A stretch of DNA of 64,000 nt from NCBI GenBank assembly GCA_014728085.1, contig WJMF01000231.1, positions 30,830 to 94,829 on the forward strand. The letters run 5' to 3'. The notes below the pieces were generated by a model. It saw nothing but the letters and a program-made list of their open reading frames with translations. It was not told the origin of the DNA and searched no databases. Shown in pieces: positions 39,279 through 47,710 of the stretch. Position 1 is the first letter of the stretch, and every line of letters begins with the position of its first letter. The translations under genes were made by a program, and so were the position numbers. The stretch is from Candidatus Zhuqueibacterota bacterium (lineage in GTDB: Bacteria; Zhuqueibacterota; Zhuqueibacteria; Residuimicrobiales; Oceaniaggregativiventaceae).

Positions 39279-39884
39279 ATGAAATATAATTTTTGGAATA
39301 AATCTGTTTTTCGATTGTCCAATATTATAAAAGAGAGGAAACTTGATCTGACAGAAAAAGAACTGGTACATCGCGCTCAGAACGGCGACCTTGATGCTTT
39401 TAAGGAACTGGTCAATCAAAACGAGTCCCGTATCGCTGCCACAATAACCGGAATGATTGGGCGTTGCCCCGAAGCAGAGGATATCGGTCAGGAGACATTT
39501 ATACGTTTTTATCAAAACATAAACCATTTTCGTGCCGAATCGAGTGTGGCCACCTATTTAACCCGTATCGCCATAAACCTCTCTCTGAACGAGCTAAAGC
39601 GGCGTAAACGAAAAAAGCTGCTTTTCCCCAATTCCACGGAAGAGATGTTGTATCTGAAAGACAGCGATAAAAACACCGAAAAGCTGGAAATAAATGATGC
39701 TCTGCAAAAAGCGTTGGTCAGACTAAAGCCTAAATATAAAAAGGTCATTGTTCTGAGACTTGTAAGTGGCTATACGACCCGAGAAACGGCTGAACTGTTG
39801 TCCCTACCTGAAGGGACTGTGCTTTCCCGGCTGGCACGGGGTCTGAAAAAATTAAAACAGGAACTGCAAATTTTGGAAAATTAA
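39279..39884 (+). CDS. ECF-family RNA polymerase sigma factor
   Basis: 201 residues. Region 2 spans about 25-95 (ELVHRAQNGDLDAFKELVNQ, EAEDIGQETFIRFYQNI). Region 4 spans about 135-195 (ALVRLKPKYKKVIVLRLVSGYTTRETAELLSLPEGTVLSRLARG), with the helix-turn-helix. There is no region 3, as expected for ECF factors. The first 20 residues are an extension of the usual start. The next gene, two bases downstream, encodes a membrane protein fit to be its anti-sigma factor. This is not the SigB-type partner expected by the RsbW-like kinase at 6359-6826. Confidence 0.93.
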   Translation: MKYNFWNKSVFRLSNIIKERKLDLTEKELVHRAQNGDLDAFKELVNQNESRIAATITGMIGRCPEAEDIGQETFIRFYQNINHFRAESSVATYLTRIAINLSLNELKRRKRKKLLFPNSTEEMLYLKDSDKNTEKLEINDALQKALVRLKPKYKKVIVLRLVSGYTTRETAELLSLPEGTVLSRLARGLKKLKQELQILEN

Positions 39885-39885
39885 A

Positions 39886-40323
39886 ATGAAAAAACGAAAA
39901 GCTGTTAAATTACTCTATAAATCTTTTGACAAGGACCTGACCACAGAGGAACAGAACTATCTTCAAAAGGCCCTTAAAGCCGATGGGCTTGAAACCGAAA
40001 GGAGAGAGGTGCAAAATCTGCGTCACGCTTTGGAAAAAAGTGCGGTGAGCGGTTTTTCTCCCTTTTTCAGCGAAAAAGTGGTATCCAGAGTGAAACAGCA
40101 GGGCCGGGAGATCGAAAAACAATACTTTTTTGAGTCGCTAACCTCCAGGTTTTATCGCGTTGCTGTCGCGGCGGCTGTTGCCATCTTGATACTGATATCA
40201 TTCAGTATTATACAGAATCAAAATTCATTGACACCCACAACTGCTGTCTCTTCATCCCGGTCTCTGGAAGAAATGCTCGTGCCCGCATTCACGACCTCAT
40301 TGGAGGATTTTTATGAAGATTGA
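39886..40323 (+). CDS. Single-span membrane protein, likely anti-sigma factor
   Basis: 145 residues. A cytoplasmic part of about 90 residues (LLYKSFDKDLTTEEQNYLQK) precedes one membrane segment (about 96-113) and a short external tail. The size, topology and position directly after an ECF sigma gene fit an anti-sigma factor. The zinc-binding HxxxCxxC motif of ZAS proteins is absent, so it would be a non-zinc type. The last 11 bases overlap the next gene. Confidence 0.7.
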   Translation: MKKRKAVKLLYKSFDKDLTTEEQNYLQKALKADGLETERREVQNLRHALEKSAVSGFSPFFSEKVVSRVKQQGREIEKQYFFESLTSRFYRVAVAAAVAILILISFSIIQNQNSLTPTTAVSSSRSLEEMLVPAFTTSLEDFYED

Positions 40324-40735
40324 AACAAAGACCTCTTTTATCTTGTTGGTGACATTGTTGATTGGAATCGCTATCGGATTTCTATTCAATAGGGTATTGG
40401 ATCGCAAAAAGGTGGATCAATTCAGGGACCTGCACGAATCCAGAGGGTTCTTTCATCTTTTCGAGAGAATTCTGGACCCAACGCCGGCACAGCAGGATAC
40501 AATGCAACAAATATTGGATGGATATTTTGCCCGCTTTCGTGATTTGCGGCGACACCAGACAATGGAGTTACGAGCGCTGGTCGATTCTCTGGAGGCGGAC
40601 CTGATGCCTGTTTTGACCGAAGAACAGAAAAAGCGTTTACTTGAAAAACGGCAACTGTTTAAAGATCGTCCCCGGCGTTTTCCCCCGCCGGGCAGGCCAC
40701 CTGTGCATGCGCCTGGAGATTCGGGTATTAATTGA
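40313..40735 (+). CDS. CnrX/Spy-like periplasmic protein
   Basis: 140 residues. One N-terminal membrane segment (about 8-25) anchors a helical domain (DPTPAQQDTMQQILDGYFAR, LMPVLTEEQKKRLLEKRQ) with a proline-rich basic tail. This is the pattern of the heavy-metal-resistance (CnrX/ZraP) and Spy/CpxP-like families, which sense metal or envelope stress in the periplasm. The canonical metal-binding His cluster is not evident. It overlaps the anti-sigma gene by 11 bases. By analogy with CnrYXH, it may signal through that protein to the sigma factor (inference). Confidence 0.7.
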   Translation: MKIETKTSFILLVTLLIGIAIGFLFNRVLDRKKVDQFRDLHESRGFFHLFERILDPTPAQQDTMQQILDGYFARFRDLRRHQTMELRALVDSLEADLMPVLTEEQKKRLLEKRQLFKDRPRRFPPPGRPPVHAPGDSGIN

Positions 40736-40815
40736 ATTTATCAACAGTGAATTCTCTTCTTTTTACCACGAATTACGTAACCTTAAAAAATTGATTTGAT
40801 CAGGAGGGTTTAATT

Positions 40816-41925
40816 ATGAAGTTATCAAAGTCCCAATATGTATTTTTTATGGCATTTATCGTTTTTTGTTTTACCCTGCCAGCGAGCGTTCAATCTCAGC
40901 CGTTTCAGAGACATACCGGACAGCGCATCGTCCCGCCCCGGGTCGTGCAAAATTTGAATTCGGAACAAAAGGATGAGCTATTGTCCATGATCTCGGAGAT
41001 GCGCGAATCCGGTGCCGAGCGTGAAGAGATCGGTGAGGCGGTCAGAGCCAGACTGACGGAATGGGGCATCGAGCTGTCGGAGCGGGAACCGGGTCAGCGC
41101 GGAATGTTGCCACGCGGTTTCATGCAGCAGCTGGATGCAGATCAGAAAGCGGAGCTCAAAGCCCTGGTCGATGAGATGCGCGAATCCGGTGCCGGGCGTG
41201 AAGAGATCGGTGAGGCGGTCAGAGCCAGGCTGACGGAGTGGGGCATCGAGCTGCCGGAGCGCCAGCCGGGTCAGCGCGGAATGTTGCCGCATGGTTTACT
41301 GCGGCAGCTGGACGCAGACCAGAAAGCGGAGCTCAAAGCGTTGGTCTCGGAGATGCGCGAATCCGGTGCCGAGCGTGAAGAGATCGGTGAGGCGGTCAGA
41401 GCCAGGCTGACGGAATGGGGCATCGAGCTGCCGGAGCGCCAGCCGGGTCAGCGCGGAATGTTGCCGCGAGGTTTCATGCGGCAGCTGGACGCAGACCAGA
41501 AAGCGGAGCTCAAAACGTTGGTTGCGGAGATGCGCGAGGCGGGAAAAAGCCGTAAAGAAATTCGCCATGCCGTCCGCCGGAAAATCGGTGAATGGCAGAT
41601 CGAACTGCCGGACAATGAAGAAAAGGATCAGGCAACCGGTTCTGAGCCGGCCGGTCTACGTCTGCAAAATTATCCGAATCCGTTTAATCCGGAAACCAAT
41701 ATCACCTATACTCTGGAACAACAGGACCAGGTCTCCCTGGCCATTTATAATGCTCAGGGGCAGCTTGTTCGGACATTGGTAAATGAAATCCAGGCCCCGG
41801 GGCAATATATTGTTCGCTGGGATGGAATGGATCAGGATGGTGAGCGGGTTTCTTCAGGTCTCTATTTTTATCGCATGCAGGCAGGTGAAAATATCGAAAA
41901 TGACACGATGATTATGCTGAAATGA
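40816..41925 (+). CDS. Secreted helical tandem-repeat protein with C-terminal sorting domain
   Basis: 369 residues. A signal peptide (about 1-28, ending ASVQSQP) is followed by four 59-residue repeats built as helix-turn-helix (QLDADQKAELKALV, EMRESGAEREEIGEAVRARL, TEWGIELP). The C-terminal 90 residues (LRLQNYPNPFNPETNITYTL, GLYFYRMQAGE) are the FlgD/type IX-like sorting module. Repeats 1-3 are highly alike; repeat 4 is diverged. A good Shine-Dalgarno (AGGAGG) precedes the ATG. It lies 80 bases after the CnrX/Spy-like gene and is probably the output of the ECF module. Function unknown; the LDADQK-type helices recall Spy-like proteins. Confidence 0.82.
   Translation: MKLSKSQYVFFMAFIVFCFTLPASVQSQPFQRHTGQRIVPPRVVQNLNSEQKDELLSMISEMRESGAEREEIGEAVRARLTEWGIELSEREPGQRGMLPRGFMQQLDADQKAELKALVDEMRESGAGREEIGEAVRARLTEWGIELPERQPGQRGMLPHGLLRQLDADQKAELKALVSEMRESGAEREEIGEAVRARLTEWGIELPERQPGQRGMLPRGFMRQLDADQKAELKTLVAEMREAGKSRKEIRHAVRRKIGEWQIELPDNEEKDQATGSEPAGLRLQNYPNPFNPETNITYTLEQQDQVSLAIYNAQGQLVRTLVNEIQAPGQYIVRWDGMDQDGERVSSGLYFYRMQAGENIENDTMIMLK
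40924..41631 (+). repeat. Four tandem 177-bp coding repeats
   Basis: The period is 177 bases (59 codons), seen from GGAATG at 41101, 41278 and 41455. Units are 40924-41100, 41101-41277, 41278-41454 and 41455-41631. Units 2 and 3 differ at a small number of positions, mostly in the first third; unit 4 has diverged in its second half. The array looks locally GC-richer than its surroundings. Confidence 0.9.
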
Positions 41926-41926
41926 G

Positions 41927-41938
41927 AGACCCGGGTCT
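41927..41938. repeat. 12-bp palindrome just after the repeat-protein stop
   Basis: AGACCCGGGTCT is a perfect palindrome starting one base after the TGA. It shares its CCCGGG core with the larger hairpin at 42084-42113. It could be a restriction or protein-binding site, or chance. Confidence 0.4.
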
Positions 41939-42083
41939 AGTCGCACAGAGCCTTTGCCCGGCAATCTACCGAAAAGAAAAAGTCAGAAATATGATTTAGT
42001 GCAACCGTGCGCTTGAGCCAGGCTTATAACCGTCGTGCATATCTTTCATTGATAAATATCAGGGTAGAGGGCGCTGAAATGGT

Positions 42084-42113
42084 TACGTCCCGGGAATCGT
42101 TTCCCGGGACGTA
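42084..42113. repeat. Perfect 13-bp inverted repeat with 4-base loop
   Basis: TACGTCCCGGGAA (42084-42096) and TTCCCGGGACGTA (42101-42113) are exact reverse complements around TCGT. The stem is very stable. It lies in the 229-base gap between convergent genes, where a bidirectional terminator would be expected, but neither strand has a T-tract after it. It may instead be a REP-like element or a binding site. Confidence 0.75.
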
Positions 42114-42154
42114 CAGCAATCCTCCTCCCATTGCGGGGAGAGAAAGAACGCGCT

Positions 42155-42409
42155 TTACATCTGCATAAATGGATTAACTCCTGTAGACTGAACATACACC
42201 ACCTGGATGATGACAAGAATGGTCCAGATGATCATAATGTTGGTAATACCCTGTTTTTTGTGATTAATCCAACCCCAGATAAAAGTGTAAAGACCACAGA
42301 TAATACCAAGAATACCCAGTAATACACCCTCTTTTTTAAACAGTTTAATCAGAACCAGAATAAAACAGACGAGATTAGCGATTGACAGTAAATAATAGAG
42401 AGCTCCCAT
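42155..42409 (-). CDS. Small three-segment membrane protein
   Basis: 84 residues from the second of two adjacent ATGs (42409), which is five bases after GGAGG; the first ATG is only two bases away. Three hydrophobic segments are visible: ALYYLLSIANLVCFILVLI, LLGILGIICGLYTFIWGWI and IMIIWTILVIIQVVYV. The composition recalls small membrane proteins of unknown role found beside DUF2752 genes. No domain recognised. It lies 15 bases downstream of the DUF2752 gene on the same strand. Confidence 0.72.
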   Translation of the reverse strand: MGALYYLLSIANLVCFILVLIKLFKKEGVLLGILGIICGLYTFIWGWINHKKQGITNIMIIWTILVIIQVVYVQSTGVNPFMQM

Positions 42410-42424
42410 CATTGCCTCCGTTGG

Positions 42425-42850
42425 TTAGTGAATATAAGAATTAAAGAGTGTGCTCTGGTCGCAGAAAAAACCGCAGAGCGCCCTTGAAAGGCCGAAACAG
42501 ACAAACAAAAACAGAATAATGTGGATCAAATGGCTTTTTTTTTCCAATCTATCGAGAAAATGCAGCGATTTGCCATAACAGGGTTCGGGTAAAAGTGAAA
42601 TTATCAACAGGACTAAAAATCCGGGGAAAAAGAAATAGGCAAAGGGATTGCTCTGCAGAGCTGCTGTCCAGTTTCCCTTTACGATGTGCAGTAAAGACGT
42701 CACCATGCCACATCCCGGGCATTTTATTCCGGTTGCTGACTTTATCGGGCAGTACCATATATCGAAATTAAATTGTTTGGCTAAAATAGCAATAAAAAAA
42801 AAGAAAAAAATTGCATACAATATTTTGCGATTTGCTAGTCGAAAGAACAT
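42425..42850 (-). CDS. DUF2752 membrane protein
   Basis: 141 residues with three hydrophobic segments. KCPGCGMVTSLLHIVKGNW contains the CPGCGMTRS-like motif of DUF2752, with a further Cys just upstream (YCPIKSATGIKC). The family is of unknown function; its Cys-rich loop might bind metal. No convincing Shine-Dalgarno is visible at ATG 42850. Confidence 0.85.
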   Translation of the reverse strand: MFFRLANRKILYAIFFFFFIAILAKQFNFDIWYCPIKSATGIKCPGCGMVTSLLHIVKGNWTAALQSNPFAYFFFPGFLVLLIISLLPEPCYGKSLHFLDRLEKKSHLIHIILFLFVCFGLSRALCGFFCDQSTLFNSYIH

Positions 42851-43309
42851 TGAAAAAAAACCATATTTTTAAGCCTAAATTGCAGAATCGAGATTACTAT
42901 ACAGATTTTGCCTGTTCGAATATCGCTTTATACGGAAATAAAATAATATATATCTCATCGGGAAAAGGGCCAAAGCTGCAGAGCGGGTGAGAAAATGGCT
43001 TGAAGGAATAATTGTCTTATGGTGCCATCTCGGGTACATTGAAAAAACCCCATGTTGTGGGTGACATCTTTTCAAAGATAGAAATAATATCAGCCAAATG
43101 CCAGAAAATTATCAAAAATTTTCCGTTTCTTCTTTTGGAATCATCGCAGGCTGTTCTCGGCATTCATGATTCCGGTTCCATCGCAATTTTGTGAAAAATT
43201 GCTGTTGAATCCAAAGGCCGGGTATAGTACTTTTAGCTTGCTTTTTATCCATCAAATATGTAACCTACTATTTATTAGTATAGATGCACAATGATAAAAG
43301 GGTGAATCG
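42851..43309. other. 459-base intergenic region, no convincing gene
   Basis: Lies between divergent genes and must hold promoters for both. Two 60-66 codon open frames (plus strand 43012-43194, minus strand 42875-43075) have no Shine-Dalgarno or recognisable sequence, and I do not call them. A hairpin occurs at 43183-43202. No tRNA or riboswitch is recognised. Confidence 0.5.
43183..43202. repeat. 8-bp AT-rich hairpin upstream of the lipoprotein gene
   Basis: GCAATTTT (43183-43190) and AAAATTGC (43195-43202) are exact reverse complements around GTGA. It lies 108 bases before the start of the lipoprotein gene. It could be an operator or a weak structure; AT richness limits confidence. Confidence 0.4.
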
Positions 43310-43855
43310 ATGAAAAAGATCATCGTTGGGACGCTGCTACTGATATCCGTTTTGGTAATTTTCTGTAACGAGGGAGACGGTACGATCTATGGCACCTGGA
43401 TTCTGCAAGCTGACAAGAGTACGGATTTGGTAACCTGGCGATACAGACATTTGCAACTTGAAATCGTCCGCGTTGACAGTATGGTGGCTATTGTGGAAAA
43501 CTGGAAGCATAAACGATATGGCGATTATGTCGATTCTGTTGCGTTTCAACCTGCAGGTGAACCGGCCATATTTAACGAAAGCTCTCCCTTATGGCCGGAA
43601 AATTGGTACATGGGTGTGCTAACCGACCCCAATGCTGTGCGTAAAATATCCGGCGAGTGGGTTTCGCCTCAGCAGTCTCTAAAAACCGTAGAAGAGCAAG
43701 TGGTGCTGGTCTCACAGGGAAAAACAACCATACGGACGGAACGCCTTTATCGTGTTGAAGAGGGGGGCAAACGTCTGGTTGTGGAAGAGAAACGATCGAG
43801 CCGACCCACTTTGATTAAGCTGGTTTTTGAGCGATATCCTCAACTTACTGACTAA
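43310..43855 (+). CDS. Small lipoprotein of unknown function
   Basis: 181 residues. The signal peptide ends in LVIFC, so Cys19 would be lipidated. The remainder is a beta-rich domain (YGTWILQADKST, LQLEIVRVDSMVAIVENW, EEQVVLVSQGKTTIRTERLY), which has the feel of a lipocalin-like or DUF4488-like barrel, but I cannot assign it. AAAGGG lies 7 bases before ATG. It precedes the GxGYxYP gene by 27 bases and may belong to the same operon. Confidence 0.7.
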   Translation: MKKIIVGTLLLISVLVIFCNEGDGTIYGTWILQADKSTDLVTWRYRHLQLEIVRVDSMVAIVENWKHKRYGDYVDSVAFQPAGEPAIFNESSPLWPENWYMGVLTDPNAVRKISGEWVSPQQSLKTVEEQVVLVSQGKTTIRTERLYRVEEGGKRLVVEEKRSSRPTLIKLVFERYPQLTD

Positions 43856-43882
43856 TTATCATCGGCAATTGAGAGGCCCGTC

Positions 43883-45493
43883 ATGAGAACATTGGTAATC
43901 TTATTCATATATTTTGTTTTTCTCGCTTCATTTTTATCCGCTCAGCCGGCGGAACAGATGTTTGTTATGGAGTTGGGTGATAACTGGCAGGTTGACAAGG
44001 ACCTGCCTAAACATGCTTTGCTCATCAGTTTGCAGGGAATTGCCAACCGCGGTGCACCTCGCCTCTATTTTATCTATCCGCATGACTGGGATTTTAAATT
44101 TTCCAGGCCTTTAATGCAATATTATATGGATTCCAGGGGTATGGCTTTTAATAATCTCAAATCGGTGGAAGATGCCCTGGTTGCTTTGAGTGCTTTTGCA
44201 AAAGGGTATGTGGTCTGGGATTCTTCTGTACGGACATCGCTGATTGTTGCTTTTACTGCAGCAGGATTAAAAGAAGCACTTGTGGTGACCGGTGATTTGA
44301 TCCCGCTGGTGGAAAAGTATGGCCTGGAAAAGGTCGAGGACTTTAGAGGCAAATTTACCGGCATGTCGGACGAAGAAATTTACAACTGGGCCTATGATCA
44401 ATACTGGGATCAAACCAGCAGAGATTATCTGATCTATATGGGAGGCCACTATGGCAACGTTATGAAACCCGGCATCGCAGATTTTGGTATACATCAAAAG
44501 GCATTTTTTACCGATGCCTCCACCAATCCAGAAGATACTCTGGAATATCAATTCGCTCGTAAAGTTTTTTCAGAAATGAAACCCCTCTCTATGGTAATGG
44601 GATGGCATTCTTATGGAAAGGATACAGAGGCACAGCATGTTACGCTGGCATCAAGCTATGCCCTGCGCATAGAGGGTTTGCATACACTGCCCAATATGAG
44701 TTTCAATCACCAAATTCCGCTTTCCCGCGGTTATAAATTCAAAAACAATCACAATGTCAATAACCGCGAACAGTATGTTCCGGGAAAAAAGGTCTATATT
44801 GCCTGTATACAGACCGATTGTTTGGGGCTGGGAGCCTGGACGGAGCCTGGTCGGGGTGAAATACCCTATGCATGGGAGGTAACCATGAACTGGTCATGGC
44901 TGGCTCCGGCGATGCTGCAGTTTTTTTATGATATGGCAACGCCTAATGATTATTTTATCGGTTCTTTGAGCGGTCCGGGATATATGTATCCCAAGGCAAT
45001 CCCGCAGCGATACCTGCCGCAAGTTGTCGATAAAGCTTATGAAATGATGAAAACGCTTGACCTCAACGTTTTCGAAACCATGGATCACGCCAATTACTGG
45101 CAATCCGATGCGGTGGATGATGATCTGACTGAAAAAGTGGTGAATACCTATTTTGAAAGGATGCCCGGAGCGATTGGTTTTGCGAATGGATATCGTCCGG
45201 CCCACACCTTTGCCGTTCAGGAAGGACGCCCCTTTATGTCGTTTGATTATTACCTCTCCGAAACCCGCAAAGTCGATGAGGCGGTTGCAGACCTCGAGGA
45301 ACTCGCTAACCTCAACAGCGAAAGACCCTATTTCTTGCTCATGCATGTTCGCGAATGGAGCGATATCAAACGCGTAAAGAGCATTCTGGACAAACTGAGT
45401 GCTCAATTCGAACTCGTACCCCTCGATGTTTTTATGAAAATGGCAGGGAATCAACCGACATTTGTAACCCGTTACGCTGAAGAGTGGGATTGA
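43883..45493 (+). CDS. Secreted GxGYxYP-family putative glycoside hydrolase
   Basis: 536 residues. A signal peptide (about 1-20, ending FLSAQ) leads to a domain with HALLISLQGIANRGAPRLYF and, later, GSLSGPGYMYP, the sequence for which the GxGYxYP family is named. Family members are predicted glycoside hydrolases, often in polysaccharide-use loci; activity has not been assigned as far as I know. Acidic residues flank the motif but I cannot identify catalytic ones. A GAGAGG precedes ATG. It follows a lipoprotein gene and precedes an AI-2E-type permease gene by 32 bases. Confidence 0.85.
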   Translation: MRTLVILFIYFVFLASFLSAQPAEQMFVMELGDNWQVDKDLPKHALLISLQGIANRGAPRLYFIYPHDWDFKFSRPLMQYYMDSRGMAFNNLKSVEDALVALSAFAKGYVVWDSSVRTSLIVAFTAAGLKEALVVTGDLIPLVEKYGLEKVEDFRGKFTGMSDEEIYNWAYDQYWDQTSRDYLIYMGGHYGNVMKPGIADFGIHQKAFFTDASTNPEDTLEYQFARKVFSEMKPLSMVMGWHSYGKDTEAQHVTLASSYALRIEGLHTLPNMSFNHQIPLSRGYKFKNNHNVNNREQYVPGKKVYIACIQTDCLGLGAWTEPGRGEIPYAWEVTMNWSWLAPAMLQFFYDMATPNDYFIGSLSGPGYMYPKAIPQRYLPQVVDKAYEMMKTLDLNVFETMDHANYWQSDAVDDDLTEKVVNTYFERMPGAIGFANGYRPAHTFAVQEGRPFMSFDYYLSETRKVDEAVADLEELANLNSERPYFLLMHVREWSDIKRVKSILDKLSAQFELVPLDVFMKMAGNQPTFVTRYAEEWD

Positions 45494-45525
45494 TCGTATT
45501 GACAGGAGAGGAAACGTAGCTACAC

Positions 45526-46617
45526 ATGGTTCAATTGATCCGCACCTGGTTGTATAAAAGATTTTCTGATCCCCAGGTTCTCATACTGGTGCTATTGCTG
45601 TTTGTTGGTTTGTTGCTGATTCTGACGATCGGTCATCTGCTCACACCGGTGATCGCCGCAATCATCATTGCTTACCTTTTAGATGGGATGGTATCCAACC
45701 TTCAGAATTGGCGTCTGCCGCGCACGTTGGCTGTTCTGATTGTTTTTGTCCTCTTTATGGCTGTGTTGCTCTACTCGATGTTTGTTCTCATTCCCCTTAT
45801 CCTCAGGCAAATTGGACAACTTTTTCAGGAATTGCCCTCTATGATTGGCGAAGGGCAAAAATTGTTGACCGGCTTGCCGGAACGTTATCCCGATGTCATT
45901 TCACAGACCCAAATCAATCAGTTAATCAACGCTCTCTCGGAAGAATTTACCACGATCGGAAAACAGTTTCTCACCTTTTCGCTTGCATCTGTTCGAGGCG
46001 TCATCAGTTTTGTCGTTTATTCGGTACTGGTTCCCTTTCTGGTCTTCTTTTTTCTAAAGGACAAACAAATTATTATCAACTGGCTTGTTAGTCTTCTGCC
46101 AAAGAATCGCGGACTCGCTGTCGATGTCTGGAGGGAAGTCAACTATCAAATCGCCAATTATGTCAGAGGCAAGGTTTGGGAAATTTTGATCGTCTGGATT
46201 GTAAGCTATATTAGCTTTACGATGCTGGGCCTGCAATTCGCCATGGTTCTGGCACTGTTCGTCGGCCTCTCCGTTCTTTTGCCCTATATCGGCGCTACGG
46301 TGATGTTTTTTCCGGTTTCCTTAATCGCATTGTTTCAATGGGGAGTCACCTCGCATTTTGCCTATTTGGTTTTGGTTTATCTTGTCATTCAAACCCTGGA
46401 TGGGAATTTGCTCGCTCCTCTGCTTTTATCAGAAGTGGTGAATCTGCATCCGGTCGCAATCATCGTCTCCGTACTGGTTTTTGGCGGACTGGCGGGTTTT
46501 TGGGGACTCTTTTTCGCTATACCTCTGGCCACGTTGGTCCATGCAGTGATTAAAGCCTGGCACAGCAAACGCAGCAGTATTGAATCCACACATCACAACA
46601 AGCCTGAAAATGAATAG
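45526..46617 (+). CDS. AI-2E family (PerM-like) transporter
   Basis: 363 residues. It has two N-terminal membrane segments, a charged region, and about six more segments, with the conserved VPFLVFFFLKDK and GLSVLLPYIGATVMFFPV characteristic of the AI-2E/PerM family. Members are putative exporters or Na+/H+ antiporters; AI-2 transport should not be assumed. The last 8 bases overlap the start of the UroD-like gene. Confidence 0.9.
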   Translation: MVQLIRTWLYKRFSDPQVLILVLLLFVGLLLILTIGHLLTPVIAAIIIAYLLDGMVSNLQNWRLPRTLAVLIVFVLFMAVLLYSMFVLIPLILRQIGQLFQELPSMIGEGQKLLTGLPERYPDVISQTQINQLINALSEEFTTIGKQFLTFSLASVRGVISFVVYSVLVPFLVFFFLKDKQIIINWLVSLLPKNRGLAVDVWREVNYQIANYVRGKVWEILIVWIVSYISFTMLGLQFAMVLALFVGLSVLLPYIGATVMFFPVSLIALFQWGVTSHFAYLVLVYLVIQTLDGNLLAPLLLSEVVNLHPVAIIVSVLVFGGLAGFWGLFFAIPLATLVHAVIKAWHSKRSSIESTHHNKPENE

Positions 46618-47710
46618 ACTGGATTATAAATCAAATTATCAGAGCGCGCTTGAGAGATTGGAACAATTTTATAATCATCGTCCGCAAGACCGTATTTATG
46701 CCTGTTTTGATGTGCCCAGTCCGGCGCGACGCGATTTTCGTCAAACCCATTCTCCCGGATATTGCAGCTATCCCGACCTGAGCGAGCGCCTTGAATTCTG
46801 GGATCAGTTTTTGCAGGAAAAAAAACACCTGCAGGACGATAGCCTTCCTGCAGCTTACCTCTCTGAATTCGATCAGGGATTATATGGCGGCCTTGTCGGT
46901 GGCAAGGTGCAATTTATGTGTGCCCCTGAGACCGGCTGGATTTCCTCAATGGTTCCTCCCATTCTTGAATCCTGGCAACAATTTGGCGAACTCAAAATCG
47001 ATAAGACCCATCCCTGGTTTAATCGTTATATTCATCAACTTGATGCCTATGTCAGCAAAGGAGATAACAAATTCGGCATCAGTCATTTTATTCTCATCGA
47101 TGGTCTGAATTTTGTCTTCGAGCTGATTGGCGCTACAAATACCTATTTGAGCTTGATCGAAAATCCCGGCCTTGTCAAAGAGGCGATCGGTTTTGCCTTT
47201 GAGCTGAACTTGCTGGTACAAAATACATTTTTTGAGCATGTGCCCTTGTTAGAGCAGGGCACCTTCAGCAATATGGGGCAATGGATTCCGGGAAAAATTG
47301 TTTCCGAGAGCGTCGATCCCTTTCATATGACCTCTACCGATTATTTTGAAGCGTGGGGACGCGAACCGATTGAACGTATTTTTGCCCGCTTCGATGGTGG
47401 TATTCTGCACATTCATGGAAACGGCCGTCATTTACTCAACGCGGTCTCCTCGATACAAGGACTCAAAGCTATACTCTTGCTCAATGATACAGGCTATGCG
47501 CAGGCTTTTGAGGTTCTGGATGACTTGAAATCCAGATGTGCTGATGTACCCCTTGTGGTCGAAGCGGACTATTCTTCTTTTGTCCGACAGCTGCAGAATG
47601 GGCGGTTACCCGGTGGTGTGCTCTATCATATCCGTAATGTTCCGGATATTGAAACTGCTAATTTGTTAATGCCGAAAATTATCGACTATCGTGCTGATAT
47701 GCAAACATAG
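46610..47710 (+). CDS. Uroporphyrinogen decarboxylase-like protein
   Basis: 366 residues from ATG 46610; a TTG ten codons upstream is in frame but less likely. The UroD/MtaA-type TIM-barrel pattern is recognisable: LIENPGLVKEAIGFAFELNL, DGGILHIHGNGRHLLNAV and PLVVEADYSS. The HxC zinc motif of cobalamin methyltransferases (HSCG) is replaced by HIHGNG, so neither heme synthesis nor classical corrinoid methyl transfer is supported. Such proteins are frequent in sugar-degradation loci with unknown function. Its start overlaps the permease stop. Confidence 0.75.
   Translation: MNRLDYKSNYQSALERLEQFYNHRPQDRIYACFDVPSPARRDFRQTHSPGYCSYPDLSERLEFWDQFLQEKKHLQDDSLPAAYLSEFDQGLYGGLVGGKVQFMCAPETGWISSMVPPILESWQQFGELKIDKTHPWFNRYIHQLDAYVSKGDNKFGISHFILIDGLNFVFELIGATNTYLSLIENPGLVKEAIGFAFELNLLVQNTFFEHVPLLEQGTFSNMGQWIPGKIVSESVDPFHMTSTDYFEAWGREPIERIFARFDGGILHIHGNGRHLLNAVSSIQGLKAILLLNDTGYAQAFEVLDDLKSRCADVPLVVEADYSSFVRQLQNGRLPGGVLYHIRNVPDIETANLLMPKIIDYRADMQT

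Noticed and set aside
39279..39884. ECF sigma factor as the target of the RsbW-like kinase
   Set aside because: RsbW-type kinases usually bind SigB/SigF-type factors with regions 3 and 4; the ECF factor has its own membrane anti-sigma candidate and lies 32 kb away.
40924..41631. Tandem repeats as a CRISPR array
   Set aside because: The units are 177 bases, contiguous, in frame and coding, without spacers.
42084..42113. Intrinsic terminator
   Set aside because: The stem is strong but no T-tract follows on either strand, so it was recorded as an inverted repeat.
43012..43194. 60-codon plus-strand open frame in the 459-base gap
   Set aside because: No Shine-Dalgarno, no recognisable sequence; likely chance in non-coding DNA.
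44894..45454. Minus-strand open frame opposite the GxGYxYP gene
   Set aside because: Antisense to a well-supported gene, with no family resemblance.
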